DNA of 64,000 bases from Pseudomonas sp. ANT_H4 (GTDB taxonomy: Bacteria > Pseudomonadota > Gammaproteobacteria > Pseudomonadales > Pseudomonadaceae), in NCBI RefSeq assembly GCF_008369295.1, contig NZ_VOBG01000010.1:124001-188000 (forward strand), read 5' to 3'. Shown piece by piece: positions 30,596-40,062 of the stretch. Within the stretch, counting starts at the first letter, position 1, and every line of letters begins with the position of its first letter. Below the pieces are notes generated by a model, which did not search any database, had not been told where the DNA came from, and was given only the letters and a program-made list of their open reading frames with translations. Both the position numbers and the translations under genes were made by a program.

Positions 30596-31090
30596 ATGGA
30601 CGCCTGGTGGCAAGAAGTCTGGCAAACCCTGCAAGCGGAATTCGCTGACATAGGCGATGCCCGGCAACTGACACAAATCACCGTGCGCCTGCTGATCGCC
30701 GCGATCCTGGGGGGCATTCTGGGCTTTGAGCGAGAACAAAAAGGCAAGGCTGCCGGCGTGCGCACCCACATGCTGGTGGCCATGGGCGCTGCGTTGTTCG
30801 TGTTGGTGCCACAAATGTCCGGCTCCCAGGCCGATGCCATGAGCCGCGTGGTGCAGGGCGTAATCGCCGGGATCGGCTTTCTGGGTGCCGGTACCATCCT
30901 CAAGGGCAAGGAAGATCAGGAAGGCCAACACGTCAAGGGGCTGACTACCGCAGCCGGGCTGTGGATGACCGCCGCCATTGGGGTGGCGGCGGGGATGGGC
31001 AGGGAGTCGACGGCGGTGTTGAGCACCCTGTTGGCGCTGCTGGTGTTCAGCGTAATGCCCAGGATTGTACGGCTGCTGGAGAAGGAGTAA
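30596..31090 (+). CDS. MgtC/SapB family membrane protein
   Basis: This 164-residue protein has four to five transmembrane segments and the family motifs GFEREQKGKAAGVRTH (about 42-57) and GIGFLGAGTILK (about 92-103). MgtC-family proteins inhibit the F1Fo ATP synthase in some pathogens and act in low magnesium. This copy lacks the carboxy-terminal ACT-like domain of MgtC proper and is of the short SapB type. It is convergent with the proline-rich gene. Confidence 0.85.
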   Translation: MDAWWQEVWQTLQAEFADIGDARQLTQITVRLLIAAILGGILGFEREQKGKAAGVRTHMLVAMGAALFVLVPQMSGSQADAMSRVVQGVIAGIGFLGAGTILKGKEDQEGQHVKGLTTAAGLWMTAAIGVAAGMGRESTAVLSTLLALLVFSVMPRIVRLLEKE

Positions 31091-31097
31091 TCATCCT

Positions 31098-31256
31098 TCA
31101 GGCAATCACTGGCGGCATCGTCGTGGGTGGGTCTTCCTTCGCCGGGGGCGTTGTGCCGGGTGGTTCCTGCTCCGGGATCGGCTCAGGTTCGGTGGGTGGC
31201 AAGGTTGGTTGATCAATGTTGGGATCAGGTGTTTCAGCCGGGATAGGGATATTCAT
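31098..31256 (-). CDS. proline-rich 52-residue protein of unknown function
   Basis: This short protein starts MNIPIPAETPDPNID and is dominated by Pro, Glu and Thr. It contains no hydrophobic helix and almost no basic residues. A very strong ribosome binding site (AAAGGAGG) lies 7 bases before the ATG at 31256, which supports translation. It is divergent from glgE and shares its upstream region. Composition suggests a disordered acidic peptide. Confidence 0.65.
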   Translation of the reverse strand: MNIPIPAETPDPNIDQPTLPPTEPEPIPEQEPPGTTPPAKEDPPTTMPPVIA

Positions 31257-31341
31257 CGGTGTGGCCTCCTTTGTGCTTTGCTGTATCGGTGGACAATCGG
31301 CCTGGCCAATTGATTCCCGTCCAATAGCGGCACATCCATCT

Positions 31342-31369
31342 GAACTTTTCACCGGCTAGCGGGCTCGGA
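31342..31369 (+). promoter_or_regulatory. AlgU (sigma22)-like promoter of glgE-treS-glgB
   Basis: GAACTT at 31342-31347 and TCGGA at 31365-31369 are separated by 17 bases. The -35 matches the AlgU consensus GAACTT exactly and the -10 matches TCTGA in four of five positions. RNA would start near 31376, about 84 bases before glgE. AlgU governs envelope and osmotic stress genes, consistent with trehalose and glucan functions. Confidence 0.6.
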
Positions 31370-31459
31370 CTTTATACGGCCCGGCTCAGGAAGAGCTTTG
31401 TCGTACCGCACTTGGGATCTGGCACAGGAGCGTCCACGGGGCGTAAGGAGTGATGCTCG

Positions 31460-33469
31460 ATGACTGCTGAACTATCGAAACAAAACGTACTCACGAAAAA
31501 TGATGAAACGTCCATGTTTCCACTGTCCCAGGCACTGTTGTTGCCCAGGATTGCCATAGAAAGCACCACACCGATGATCGACGGCGGCGAGTTCGCGGTC
31601 AAGGCCATCGTGGGGCAGCGGATCAAGGTAGCCAGCAAGGTCTTCGCCGACGGCCATGACAAGCTGGCGGTGCTGATTCGCTGGCGGCCGCTGAGTGACG
31701 AGCGCTGGCACAGCGTGGTTATGACCGATGTCGGCAATAACGGTTGGGAAGGGAACTTTACGGTCACCGCTCAAGGCCCGCATCAATATTGCATTGAGGC
31801 CTGGATCGATCAGTTCGCCAGCTTCTGCTACGAACTGGGCAAAAAACATGCAGCCCGCGTTCCCGTCAGCCTGCAATTGCAGGAAGGCCGCAGCCAGGTG
31901 TTGCAGGCCGCCGAACGCAGCGAAGGCGAGTTACGCGAGCACTTGATGCTGTTGCACCACGAGCTGTCGGGCTTGCTGGAAACCGAGCAAGTCGCGCGCT
32001 TCCTGCACGAAGACAGTGCGCACCTGATGGCTCAGGCCGATCACCGCGCCTACTTGAGCATCAGCCCGGTCTATCCGCTGGATGTGGAGCGCGAGGCCGC
32101 GCAGTTTGCCAGCTGGTACGAGCTGTTTCCCCGCTCGATCACCGATGATCCAGCGCGCCACGGCACTTTTAACGACGTGCATTCGCGGCTGCCGATGATC
32201 CATGACATGGGTTTTGACGTGCTGTATTTCCCGCCGATCCATCCTATCGGCCGCAGCTATCGCAAGGGCAAGAACAACGCCCTGACCGCAGGCCCCGATG
32301 ATCCGGGCAGCCCGTATGCCATTGGCAGCGAGGAGGGCGGCCACGAGGCAATCCACTCGCAACTGGGCACCCGCGAAGATTTCCGCCGCCTGGTGGCCGC
32401 CGCCGCAGACCATGGCCTGGAAATCGCCCTGGACTTCGCTATCCAGTGTTCCCAAGACCACCCGTGGCTCAAACAACACCCCGGCTGGTTCAACTGGCGG
32501 CCCGACGGCACCATCAAATATGCCGAGAACCCGCCGAAGAAATACCAGGACATCGTCAACGTCGACTTCTATGCCGCCGACGCCATCCCCAGCCTGTGGA
32601 TCGAGTTGCGGGACGTTGTGCTGGGCTGGGTCGAGGAGGGCGTCAATACTTTCCGCGTCGACAACCCCCACACCAAGCCGCTGCCGTTCTGGCAATGGGT
32701 GATTGCGGACGTGCGAGAAAAACACCCACAGGTCATCTTCCTCGCCGAAGCCTTCACCACCCCGGCCATGATGGCGCGGCTGGGCAAGGTCGGTTACTCC
32801 CAGAGCTACACCTATTTCACCTGGCGCAACACCAAGGCCGAGCTGAGTGAATACCTGAGCGAACTCAACGAGTCGCCGTGGCGCGAATGCTTCCGACCCA
32901 ACTTTTTCGTCAATACGCCAGATATTAACCCCGGCTTCCTCCATGAGTCTGGCCGCGCCGGCTTTCTCATCCGCGCGGCCCTGGCGACCATGGGCTCAGG
33001 CCTGTGGGGCATGTATTCGGGTTTTGAATTGTGCGAAGCCGCAGCGGTGCCCGGCAAGGAAGAGTACCTGGACTCGGAGAAGTACGAGATCCGCCCCAGG
33101 GATTTCACCGCGCCGGGCAACATCATTGCCGAGATCGCCCAGCTCAACCGCATCCGTCGGCAGAACCCGGCGTTGCGAACTCACTTGGGCTTGAAGCTCT
33201 ACAACGCCTGGAACGACAACATCTTGTACTTCGGCAAACGCTGCGAGGACGCCGGCAATTTCATCCTCATCGCGGTGAGTCTCGACCCGCTCAATGCCCA
33301 GGAAGCCAATTTCGAATTGCCGCTGTGGGAGATGGGCCTACCGGACGACGCCCAGACCCAGGGCGAAGACTTGATGAACGGCCACCGCTGGACTTGGCAC
33401 GGCAAGCACCAGTGGATGCGACTAGAGCCGTGGCATCAGCCGTTTGGTATTTGGCGGATCACTGTTTAA
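31460..33469 (+). CDS. glgE: alpha-1,4-glucan:maltose-1-phosphate maltosyltransferase
   Basis: This 669-residue GH13_3 enzyme adds maltosyl units from maltose-1-phosphate to alpha-glucan. The amino-terminal beta domain is followed by the catalytic barrel with the nucleophile Asp in FRVDNPHTKPLPFW, the acid Glu in FLAEAFT and the family-specific TYFTWRNTKAEL. Length fits the family (about 660-700). AAGGAG lies nine bases upstream of the ATG. It is the first gene of the plus-strand glucan operon, with treS 67 bases downstream. Confidence 0.95.
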   Translation: MTAELSKQNVLTKNDETSMFPLSQALLLPRIAIESTTPMIDGGEFAVKAIVGQRIKVASKVFADGHDKLAVLIRWRPLSDERWHSVVMTDVGNNGWEGNFTVTAQGPHQYCIEAWIDQFASFCYELGKKHAARVPVSLQLQEGRSQVLQAAERSEGELREHLMLLHHELSGLLETEQVARFLHEDSAHLMAQADHRAYLSISPVYPLDVEREAAQFASWYELFPRSITDDPARHGTFNDVHSRLPMIHDMGFDVLYFPPIHPIGRSYRKGKNNALTAGPDDPGSPYAIGSEEGGHEAIHSQLGTREDFRRLVAAAADHGLEIALDFAIQCSQDHPWLKQHPGWFNWRPDGTIKYAENPPKKYQDIVNVDFYAADAIPSLWIELRDVVLGWVEEGVNTFRVDNPHTKPLPFWQWVIADVREKHPQVIFLAEAFTTPAMMARLGKVGYSQSYTYFTWRNTKAELSEYLSELNESPWRECFRPNFFVNTPDINPGFLHESGRAGFLIRAALATMGSGLWGMYSGFELCEAAAVPGKEEYLDSEKYEIRPRDFTAPGNIIAEIAQLNRIRRQNPALRTHLGLKLYNAWNDNILYFGKRCEDAGNFILIAVSLDPLNAQEANFELPLWEMGLPDDAQTQGEDLMNGHRWTWHGKHQWMRLEPWHQPFGIWRITV

Positions 33470-33536
33470 AGGGCTTTTTGTGGACAGTTAAAACATCGCC
33501 ACTTTTTAGTTTTTTATGAATTCCCAGGAGTTTCCA

Positions 33537-36500
33537 ATGGCGAAGAAACCCAAGGCTGCCACCTTTATCAAAGACCCGCTCTGGTACAAGGATGCGGTGA
33601 TTTATCAGGTTCACGTCAAATCCTATTTCGACTCCAATAACGATGGTATAGGCGATTTTCCAGGGCTGATCGCCAAACTCGACTACATCGCCGAGCTGGG
33701 TGTGAACACCATCTGGGTGCTGCCGTTCTACCCCTCGCCACGCCGTGACGACGGCTACGACATCGCCGAATACCGTGGTGTGCACAGCGACTACGGGACC
33801 ATGGCCGACGCCAAGCGTTTTATCGCCGAAGCCCATAAACGCGGCTTGCGGGTCATCACCGAACTGGTGATCAACCACACCTCCGACCAGCACCCGTGGT
33901 TCCAGCGCGCCCGCAAGGCCAAGCCAGGTTCCAAGGCCCGGGATTTCTACGTCTGGTCCGATGACGATCAGAAATACGACGGCACCCGCATCATCTTTCT
34001 CGACACCGAGAAATCCAACTGGACCTGGGACCCAGTGGCCGGCCAATACTTCTGGCACCGTTTCTACTCCCACCAGCCGGACCTTAACTTCGACAACCCG
34101 CAAGTCATGAAAGCGGTGCTCTCGGTGATGCGCTACTGGCTGGACATGGGCATCGACGGCCTGCGCCTGGATGCCATCCCGTACCTGATCGAGCGCGACG
34201 GCACCAACAACGAAAACCTGCCGGAGACCCACGACGTCCTCAAGCAGATCCGCGCCGAAATCGACGCCAACTACCCGGACCGCATGCTGCTGGCCGAGGC
34301 CAACCAATGGCCGGAAGATACTCAACTGTACTTCGGGGACAAAAAAGGCGATGACGGCGACGAGTGCCATATGGCCTTTCACTTCCCGCTGATGCCGCGC
34401 ATGTACATGGCGCTGGCCCAGGAAGACCGCTTCCCGATCACCGATATCCTGCGCCAGACCCCGGAGATTCCAGCCAATTGCCAGTGGGCGATTTTCCTGC
34501 GTAACCACGATGAACTGACCCTGGAAATGGTCACCGACAAAGAGCGCGACTACCTCTGGAACTACTACGCCGCTGACCGCCGTGCGCGCATCAACCTCGG
34601 TATTCGCCGGCGCCTGGCGCCGCTGATGGAGCGCGACCGTCGCCGCATCGAGCTGCTCAACAGCCTGCTGCTGTCGATGCCCGGCACGCCGACCCTGTAT
34701 TACGGCGATGAAATCGGCATGGGCGACAACATCTACCTGGGCGACCGTGACGGCGTACGCACACCCATGCAGTGGTCCATCGACCGCAACGGCGGCTTCT
34801 CCCGCGCCGACCCGGCCAGCCTGGTGCTGCCGCCGATCATGGACGCGCTCTACGGCTACCAGTCAGTCAACGTCGAAACCCAGGCCCAAGACCCACACTC
34901 GTTGCTGAACTGGACCCGGCGGATGCTGGCGATTCGTAAACAGTCCAAGGCCTTCGGTCGCGGCAGCTTGAAAATGCTCTCACCCACCAACCGCCGCATC
35001 TTGGCCTACACCCGCGAATACACGGGCGACGACGGCAAGCACGAAATCATCCTCTGCGTGGCCAACGTTTCGCGCAGCGCCCAGGCGGCGGAGCTGGACT
35101 TGTCCGCATTCGCCGGCATGGTCCCGGTGGAGATGCTCGGTGGTAATGCGTTCCCGCCCATTGGCCAGCTGAACTTCCTGCTGACCCTGGCGCCTTACGG
35201 CTTTTACTGGTTCGTGCTGGCGGCGGAAAACCAGATGCCGAGTTGGCACGTGGAACCTACGCAAAGCATCCCGGACTTCACCACTCTGGTACTGAAAAAA
35301 CGCCTCGAAGAATTGCTCGAAGTGCCATGCCGCACCACCTTGGAACAAAACTCGTTGCCAGCCTGGTTGCCCAAGCGTCGCTGGTTTGCCAGCAAGGATT
35401 CGCTCATCGACAGCGTGCACATCGCCTACGGCGTGCGCTTTGGCGACCCGCAGCATCCGGTGCTGCTCAGCGAGATTGAAGTCACCACAGCTGGGCAGGT
35501 CAGTCGCTATCAACTGCCCTTGGGCTTTTTGGCCGAAGACCAGTTCACCAGCGCCTTGCCGCAACAGCTCGCGTTGGCCCGTGTACGGCGAGTGCGCCAG
35601 GTTGGCCTGGTCACGGACGCCTTCAGCCTCGACACCTATATCCGCGCGGTGATTGAAGGCCTGCAAGCCAACACCGTGCTCACCTCAACTGACGGCGACA
35701 TTCGTTTCGAACCGACGGAGCAGTTGGCCAAGCTGGAACTCAACGACGACTCAGAGGTGCGCTACCTCGCCACCGAACAGTCCAACAGTTCAGTGGTGGT
35801 GGGCGCCAGCCTGGTACTCAAGCTGATCCGTAAAGTCAGCGCCGGGGTACACCCGGAACTGGAGATGGGCGCTTACCTGACAGCCGCCGGCTACGAACAT
35901 ATCTCGCCGCTGCTGGGCTCGGTGATCCGCCGCGATGCCGAAGGCCAGGACAACTTGCTGATGATTGCCCAGGGTTACCTGAGTAACCAGGGCGATGCCT
36001 GGGGCTGGACCCAGAACAACCTGGAACGGGCGATTCGCGACGAATTGGCCCAGGCCATCTCCGAGCAGGAACAGCACTACAACGCCTTGGGTGAGTTGGC
36101 CGACTTCGCAGGCCTACTCGGCCAGCGCCTGGGTGAAATGCACCTGGTATTGGCCGCGCCTACTGCCAACAAGGACTTCAAGCCCGAGGTCACTTCCGTC
36201 AAAGACAGCCAGGGTTGGGCCAAGCAGGTGGGGGCGCAAGTCGACCGCGCCTTGCACTTGCTCAAACAGCATCAAAGCAAACTGGCCACCGCTGACCAGG
36301 CGCTGGTCAGTGCAATGCTGGTGCAGAAAAAAGCCATCGCCACCCACGTGCAGGATCTGGCCAAGGCCACGGTGGGCGGCTTGCGCATTCGCGTCCACGG
36401 TGACTTGCACCTGGGCCAGGTGCTGGTGGTCAAGGGCGATGCCTACCTGATCGACTTTGAAGGGGAACCGGCGCGACCGCTCCATGAGCGTCGCGGCAAG

Positions 36501-36884
36501 CACAGCCCGTACAAGGATGTCAGTGGCGTGCTACGGTCGTTCGACTATGCCGCCGCCATGGCCCTGAATGTGCAAGGGGTAGATCACTCGACCGAGGCCA
36601 ACGCCGCACGGCAACGGGTGGCCGATCGTTACTTGAATGAAGCGCGGCTGGCATTTATCCAGGCCTATCATGAGGCTACGACTACACTGGCCCATGACTG
36701 GCAGGACGCCAAGGGCCAGGAGGCAGCGCTGGCATTGTTCAGCCTGGAGAAGGCCGCGTACGAAGTGGCCTATGAAGCGGAAAATCGCCCGACCTGGCTG
36801 CCGGTACCGTTGCAAGGTTTGCACGGACTGCTCAGCGGACTGAAGCCATTATCCAAAACTGCACGCGCAGGGGAGACGTCATGA
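33537..36884 (+). CDS. treS: trehalose synthase-maltokinase fusion
   Basis: This 1115-residue bifunctional protein joins two enzymes. Residues about 1-555 are GH13 trehalose synthase ([19 protein letters not shown], nucleophile in [11 protein letters not shown], acid Glu in [18 protein letters not shown]), which interconverts trehalose and maltose. Residues about 585-1110 are maltokinase ([20 protein letters not shown] followed by DFEGEP), which makes maltose-1-phosphate for GlgE. Fusion channels maltose directly. AGGAG precedes ATG 33537. The stop overlaps the glgB start (ATGA), so the pathway is translated together. Confidence 0.95.
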   Translation: MAKKPKAATFIKDPLWYKDAVIYQVHVKSYFDSNNDGIGDFPGLIAKLDYIAELGVNTIWVLPFYPSPRRDDGYDIAEYRGVHSDYGTMADAKRFIAEAHKRGLRVITELVINHTSDQHPWFQRARKAKPGSKARDFYVWSDDDQKYDGTRIIFLDTEKSNWTWDPVAGQYFWHRFYSHQPDLNFDNPQVMKAVLSVMRYWLDMGIDGLRLDAIPYLIERDGTNNENLPETHDVLKQIRAEIDANYPDRMLLAEANQWPEDTQLYFGDKKGDDGDECHMAFHFPLMPRMYMALAQEDRFPITDILRQTPEIPANCQWAIFLRNHDELTLEMVTDKERDYLWNYYAADRRARINLGIRRRLAPLMERDRRRIELLNSLLLSMPGTPTLYYGDEIGMGDNIYLGDRDGVRTPMQWSIDRNGGFSRADPASLVLPPIMDALYGYQSVNVETQAQDPHSLLNWTRRMLAIRKQSKAFGRGSLKMLSPTNRRILAYTREYTGDDGKHEIILCVANVSRSAQAAELDLSAFAGMVPVEMLGGNAFPPIGQLNFLLTLAPYGFYWFVLAAENQMPSWHVEPTQSIPDFTTLVLKKRLEELLEVPCRTTLEQNSLPAWLPKRRWFASKDSLIDSVHIAYGVRFGDPQHPVLLSEIEVTTAGQVSRYQLPLGFLAEDQFTSALPQQLALARVRRVRQVGLVTDAFSLDTYIRAVIEGLQANTVLTSTDGDIRFEPTEQLAKLELNDDSEVRYLATEQSNSSVVVGASLVLKLIRKVSAGVHPELEMGAYLTAAGYEHISPLLGSVIRRDAEGQDNLLMIAQGYLSNQGDAWGWTQNNLERAIRDELAQAISEQEQHYNALGELADFAGLLGQRLGEMHLVLAAPTANKDFKPEVTSVKDSQGWAKQVGAQVDRALHLLKQHQSKLATADQALVSAMLVQKKAIATHVQDLAKATVGGLRIRVHGDLHLGQVLVVKGDAYLIDFEGEPARPLHERRGKHSPYKDVSGVLRSFDYAAAMALNVQGVDHSTEANAARQRVADRYLNEARLAFIQAYHEATTTLAHDWQDAKGQEAALALFSLEKAAYEVAYEAENRPTWLPVPLQGLHGLLSGLKPLSKTARAGETS

Positions 36885-39112
36885 GTTTTACAGACAAGGA
36901 AGCGCTGCAACCCAAGCTTGCGGTAATGCCGGCAACCCAGGATATCGAAGCCTTGGTGCGGGCCGAACATCACGATACATTCTCGATCCTTGGCCCCCAC
37001 GATGATGAAGAGGGCGGCCAGTTTATCCGCGCATTTCTGCCAGAGGCCTTGAGTGTTCAGGTGCTGGCCCGCGACAGCGGTGAGCACGTCGGCGATCTGG
37101 ATGCGACTCCGGTGCCTGGCTTGTTTGTCGGGCATTTCTCGCCCCGCCAGGGCTATTTGCTGAAAATCCAGTGGGCGGGTGGCGAGCAGATCACCGAAGA
37201 CCCTTACAGCTTCGGCCAGTTGCTGGGCGAGATGGACCTTTACCTGTTTGCCGAGGGCAATCACCGCGACCTGAGCAGTTGCCTCGGCGCCCAGGTGATG
37301 AGCATCGACGGCATCCAGGGCGTGCGTTTCGCGGTGTGGGCGCCCAATGCCAAGCGTGTTTCCGTAGTTGGCGACTTCAATATTTGGGACGGTCGCCGCC
37401 ACCCGATGCGCCTGCGCCATCCAGCCGGCGTGTGGGAGATATTCATCCCGCGCCTGCAACCCGGTGCTGCCTACAAATACGAAATCCTGGGCACCAGCGG
37501 GATTCTTCCGCTCAAGGCCGACCCCATGGCGCTGGCCACGCAATTGCCGCCGGACACCGCTTCCAAGGTCGCTTCGCCGTTACAGATTGACTGGCAGGAC
37601 CACGCCTGGATGCAGGCCCGTGGCGAACAGCAATTACCGAGTGCACCGCTGTCGATCTATGAGTTGCACGTCGGCTCCTGGCAATGTGAACTCGACGAGT
37701 TGGGCGAAGTGTCCCGCCAGTACGGCTGGCGCGAGTTGGGTGAACGACTGATTCCCTATGTGCAGCAGCTGGGTTTCACCCATGTCGAGCTGATGCCGAT
37801 CATGGAACACCCGTTTGGTGGCTCCTGGGGTTATCAGCCGCTGTCGCAATTTGCCCCCAGTGCCCGCTTTGGCTCGCCGGACGATTTTGCCGCCTTCGTC
37901 AACGCCTGCCATCAGGCCGATATCGGCATCATCCTTGACTGGGTTCCGGCGCATTTCCCCACCGACACCCACGGCCTGGCGCAATTTGACGGCACGGCGC
38001 TGTACGAATACGGCAACCCACAGGAAGGCTTTCACCAGGACTGGGACACGCTGATCTACAACCTGGGCCGCACCGAGGTTCATGGTTTTATGCTGGCTTC
38101 TGCGCTGCACTGGCTCAAGCATTTCCATATCGACGGCCTGCGGGTGGATGCAGTGGCGTCGATGCTCTACCGCGATTACTCGCGCAAGGCCGGCGAGTGG
38201 GTGCCTAACCGTCATGGCGGTCGGGAAAACCTCGAAGCCATCGACTTCCTGCGTCACTTGAACGACGTGGTAGCCCTTGAAGCCCCCGGTGCCTTGGTGA
38301 TCGCCGAGGAATCCACTGCCTGGCCAGGCGTCAGCCAACCGACCCAACAGGGCGGCCTGGGCTTCAACTACAAGTGGAACATGGGCTGGATGCACGATTC
38401 GCTGCACTACATCCAGCAGGACCCGCTATACCGCGCCCACCATCACAACGAACTGAGTTTCGGCCTGATGTATGCCTGGTCCGAGCGGTTCATCCTGCCG
38501 ATTTCCCACGATGAAGTGGTTCACGGCAAACACTCGCTGATCGACAAGATGCCTGGCGACCGCTGGCAGAAATTCGCCAACCTGCGGGCTTACCTGTGTT
38601 TTATGTGGGCGCATCCGGGCAAGAAGCTGCTGTTTATGGGCTGTGAATTCGGCCAGTGGCGCGAGTGGAACCACGATCAGCAGCTTGATTGGTATTTGCT
38701 GCAATACCCGGAACACCGCGGCGTGCAAAAACTGGTGGGCGACCTCAATCGCCTGTATCGCGAAGAACCGGCGTTGCACGACCAGGACGACGCGCCCCAG
38801 GGCTTTCAGTGGCTGATTGGCGATGATGCGATCAACAGCGTCTACGCCTGGCTGCGCTGGAGCAAGGATGGCCGGCCGGTGTTGGTGGTGGCCAACTTCA
38901 CCCCGGTGCCCCGTGAGGCGTACAAGGTCGGCGTGCCGTTTGCCGGGCGCTGGGGCGAAGTGATCAACAGTGATGCCGACACCTATGCCGGTTCCAACTA
39001 TGGCAATGGTGGCGGGGCGTTTACCGAAGAGGAACCGCGCCATGGCCAGCCGCTATCACTGTCGTTGAATCTGCCACCCTTGGGTGTGCTGATTCTGCGG
39101 CCGGAGGGCTGA
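36881..39112 (+). CDS. glgB: 1,4-alpha-glucan branching enzyme
   Basis: This 743-residue GH13_9 enzyme has two amino-terminal CBM48-like modules ([20 protein letters not shown] in the second). The barrel has the nucleophile Asp in [16 protein letters not shown], acid Glu in IAEEST and [13 protein letters not shown]. It introduces alpha-1,6 branches into the chains extended by GlgE or GlgA. It overlaps treS by four bases and ends 29 bases before the convergent deacetylase-like gene; no clear terminator is visible. Confidence 0.96.
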   Translation: MSFTDKEALQPKLAVMPATQDIEALVRAEHHDTFSILGPHDDEEGGQFIRAFLPEALSVQVLARDSGEHVGDLDATPVPGLFVGHFSPRQGYLLKIQWAGGEQITEDPYSFGQLLGEMDLYLFAEGNHRDLSSCLGAQVMSIDGIQGVRFAVWAPNAKRVSVVGDFNIWDGRRHPMRLRHPAGVWEIFIPRLQPGAAYKYEILGTSGILPLKADPMALATQLPPDTASKVASPLQIDWQDHAWMQARGEQQLPSAPLSIYELHVGSWQCELDELGEVSRQYGWRELGERLIPYVQQLGFTHVELMPIMEHPFGGSWGYQPLSQFAPSARFGSPDDFAAFVNACHQADIGIILDWVPAHFPTDTHGLAQFDGTALYEYGNPQEGFHQDWDTLIYNLGRTEVHGFMLASALHWLKHFHIDGLRVDAVASMLYRDYSRKAGEWVPNRHGGRENLEAIDFLRHLNDVVALEAPGALVIAEESTAWPGVSQPTQQGGLGFNYKWNMGWMHDSLHYIQQDPLYRAHHHNELSFGLMYAWSERFILPISHDEVVHGKHSLIDKMPGDRWQKFANLRAYLCFMWAHPGKKLLFMGCEFGQWREWNHDQQLDWYLLQYPEHRGVQKLVGDLNRLYREEPALHDQDDAPQGFQWLIGDDAINSVYAWLRWSKDGRPVLVVANFTPVPREAYKVGVPFAGRWGEVINSDADTYAGSNYGNGGGAFTEEEPRHGQPLSLSLNLPPLGVLILRPEG

Positions 39113-39141
39113 TTTTCAGACCAGACTCAACAGTGGACTGG

Positions 39142-39903
39142 CTACACAAACACAATCTCATACGGCTCGCGCATTCGCTCCAGCAACACCTGCGCGAGCA
39201 TCGGCGCCAGTCCGATCTCAGGATCACCCACCAACTGACTCTCATAGGCGTGGGCCGCGTGAAGCTTGCGGGCCACGCTCCAGGTGCTAAGGCGAACCTT
39301 GCGGGCTCGCTGCCAGGGAATGACCGCAGCTTCACGGGCAGGCCAATGCCAGGCCCAGATCGGCAGTTCCAAAAGACGCGCGCCCATCAGGGCGCAGGCT
39401 TTGGCGGTGGCACGGCCGACCGCGTCGTGGTCGTCGTTGCCATCGGTGCGCCAAGTGGTAAACACCACATCGCCGGGTTGCAGGTAACGGGCAATAAACT
39501 GGCTCAACTGTTGCTCTCGGGCCGCCAGGGCATTGTCGGTAAAACCACCGCGAATCCATTTCAGGCTGTGCAACGGCACACCCAGGCGGCGTAAAGCCTC
39601 GACACTTTCCTGCGGGCGAAACACGCTCAGGCGCTGCGCCGGCCACAGGCTGGAGCCCGGATGGCTGGCACTGCCGTCGGTGACGGAAATCAGCTTCAGG
39701 GAATAGTCGAGTGTGCTCAGCAGTTGCAGCAGGCCACCGCAGGCCAGCACTTCATCGCCGGGGTGCGGGGCGATTACAACGACGCGTGCGCCAAAGGGCA
39801 CGAGCGTGACCGGGTTGATGACGGGGATTTGCGCCAGCTGTGGGGCGCTGTTCCAGATTTGCGCGGGACCACGGCGGCCTTCTCTCAGAGGTACAGGCTT
39901 CAT
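39142..39903 (-). CDS. PIG-L/LmbE-family deacetylase-like protein with altered motif
   Basis: This 253-residue protein has the PIG-L fold motif APHPGDEVLACGG near residue 50 and the late zinc ligand in DDHDAVG. The canonical motif is HPDDE. Here the first Asp, the general base in characterised members, is replaced by Gly (codon GGC), whereas the zinc-binding His and second Asp remain. Its substrate, if any, is unknown; family members remove N-acetyl groups from sugars. ATG 39903 has AAGGA at a good distance; a GTG three codons earlier is in frame. It sits downstream of glgX, probably in the same transcript. Confidence 0.8.
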   Translation of the reverse strand: MKPVPLREGRRGPAQIWNSAPQLAQIPVINPVTLVPFGARVVVIAPHPGDEVLACGGLLQLLSTLDYSLKLISVTDGSASHPGSSLWPAQRLSVFRPQESVEALRRLGVPLHSLKWIRGGFTDNALAAREQQLSQFIARYLQPGDVVFTTWRTDGNDDHDAVGRATAKACALMGARLLELPIWAWHWPAREAAVIPWQRARKVRLSTWSVARKLHAAHAYESQLVGDPEIGLAPMLAQVLLERMREPYEIVFV

Positions 39904-39960
39904 GAGTGTCACGTCCTTGTCCTGGCCGTACCCCGTTGACGGGACGACTCTTCTTTGGTC

Positions 39961-39984
39961 CCGCGAGAATCAATGTTCTCGCGG
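39961..39984. other. stem-loop between glgX and the deacetylase-like gene
   Basis: A perfect nine-base stem (CCGCGAGAA with TTCTCGCGG) has a six-base loop and no T-run on either strand. It could be an mRNA processing or stabilising element downstream of glgX. Confidence 0.5.
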
Positions 39985-40062
39985 TGTGCAGGCGTTCCAA
40001 CCCTGGATTGCCGTGGCAAGAGTATTGATCATAGTCGGTGAAAAAATCCAGGCAGGTCTATT

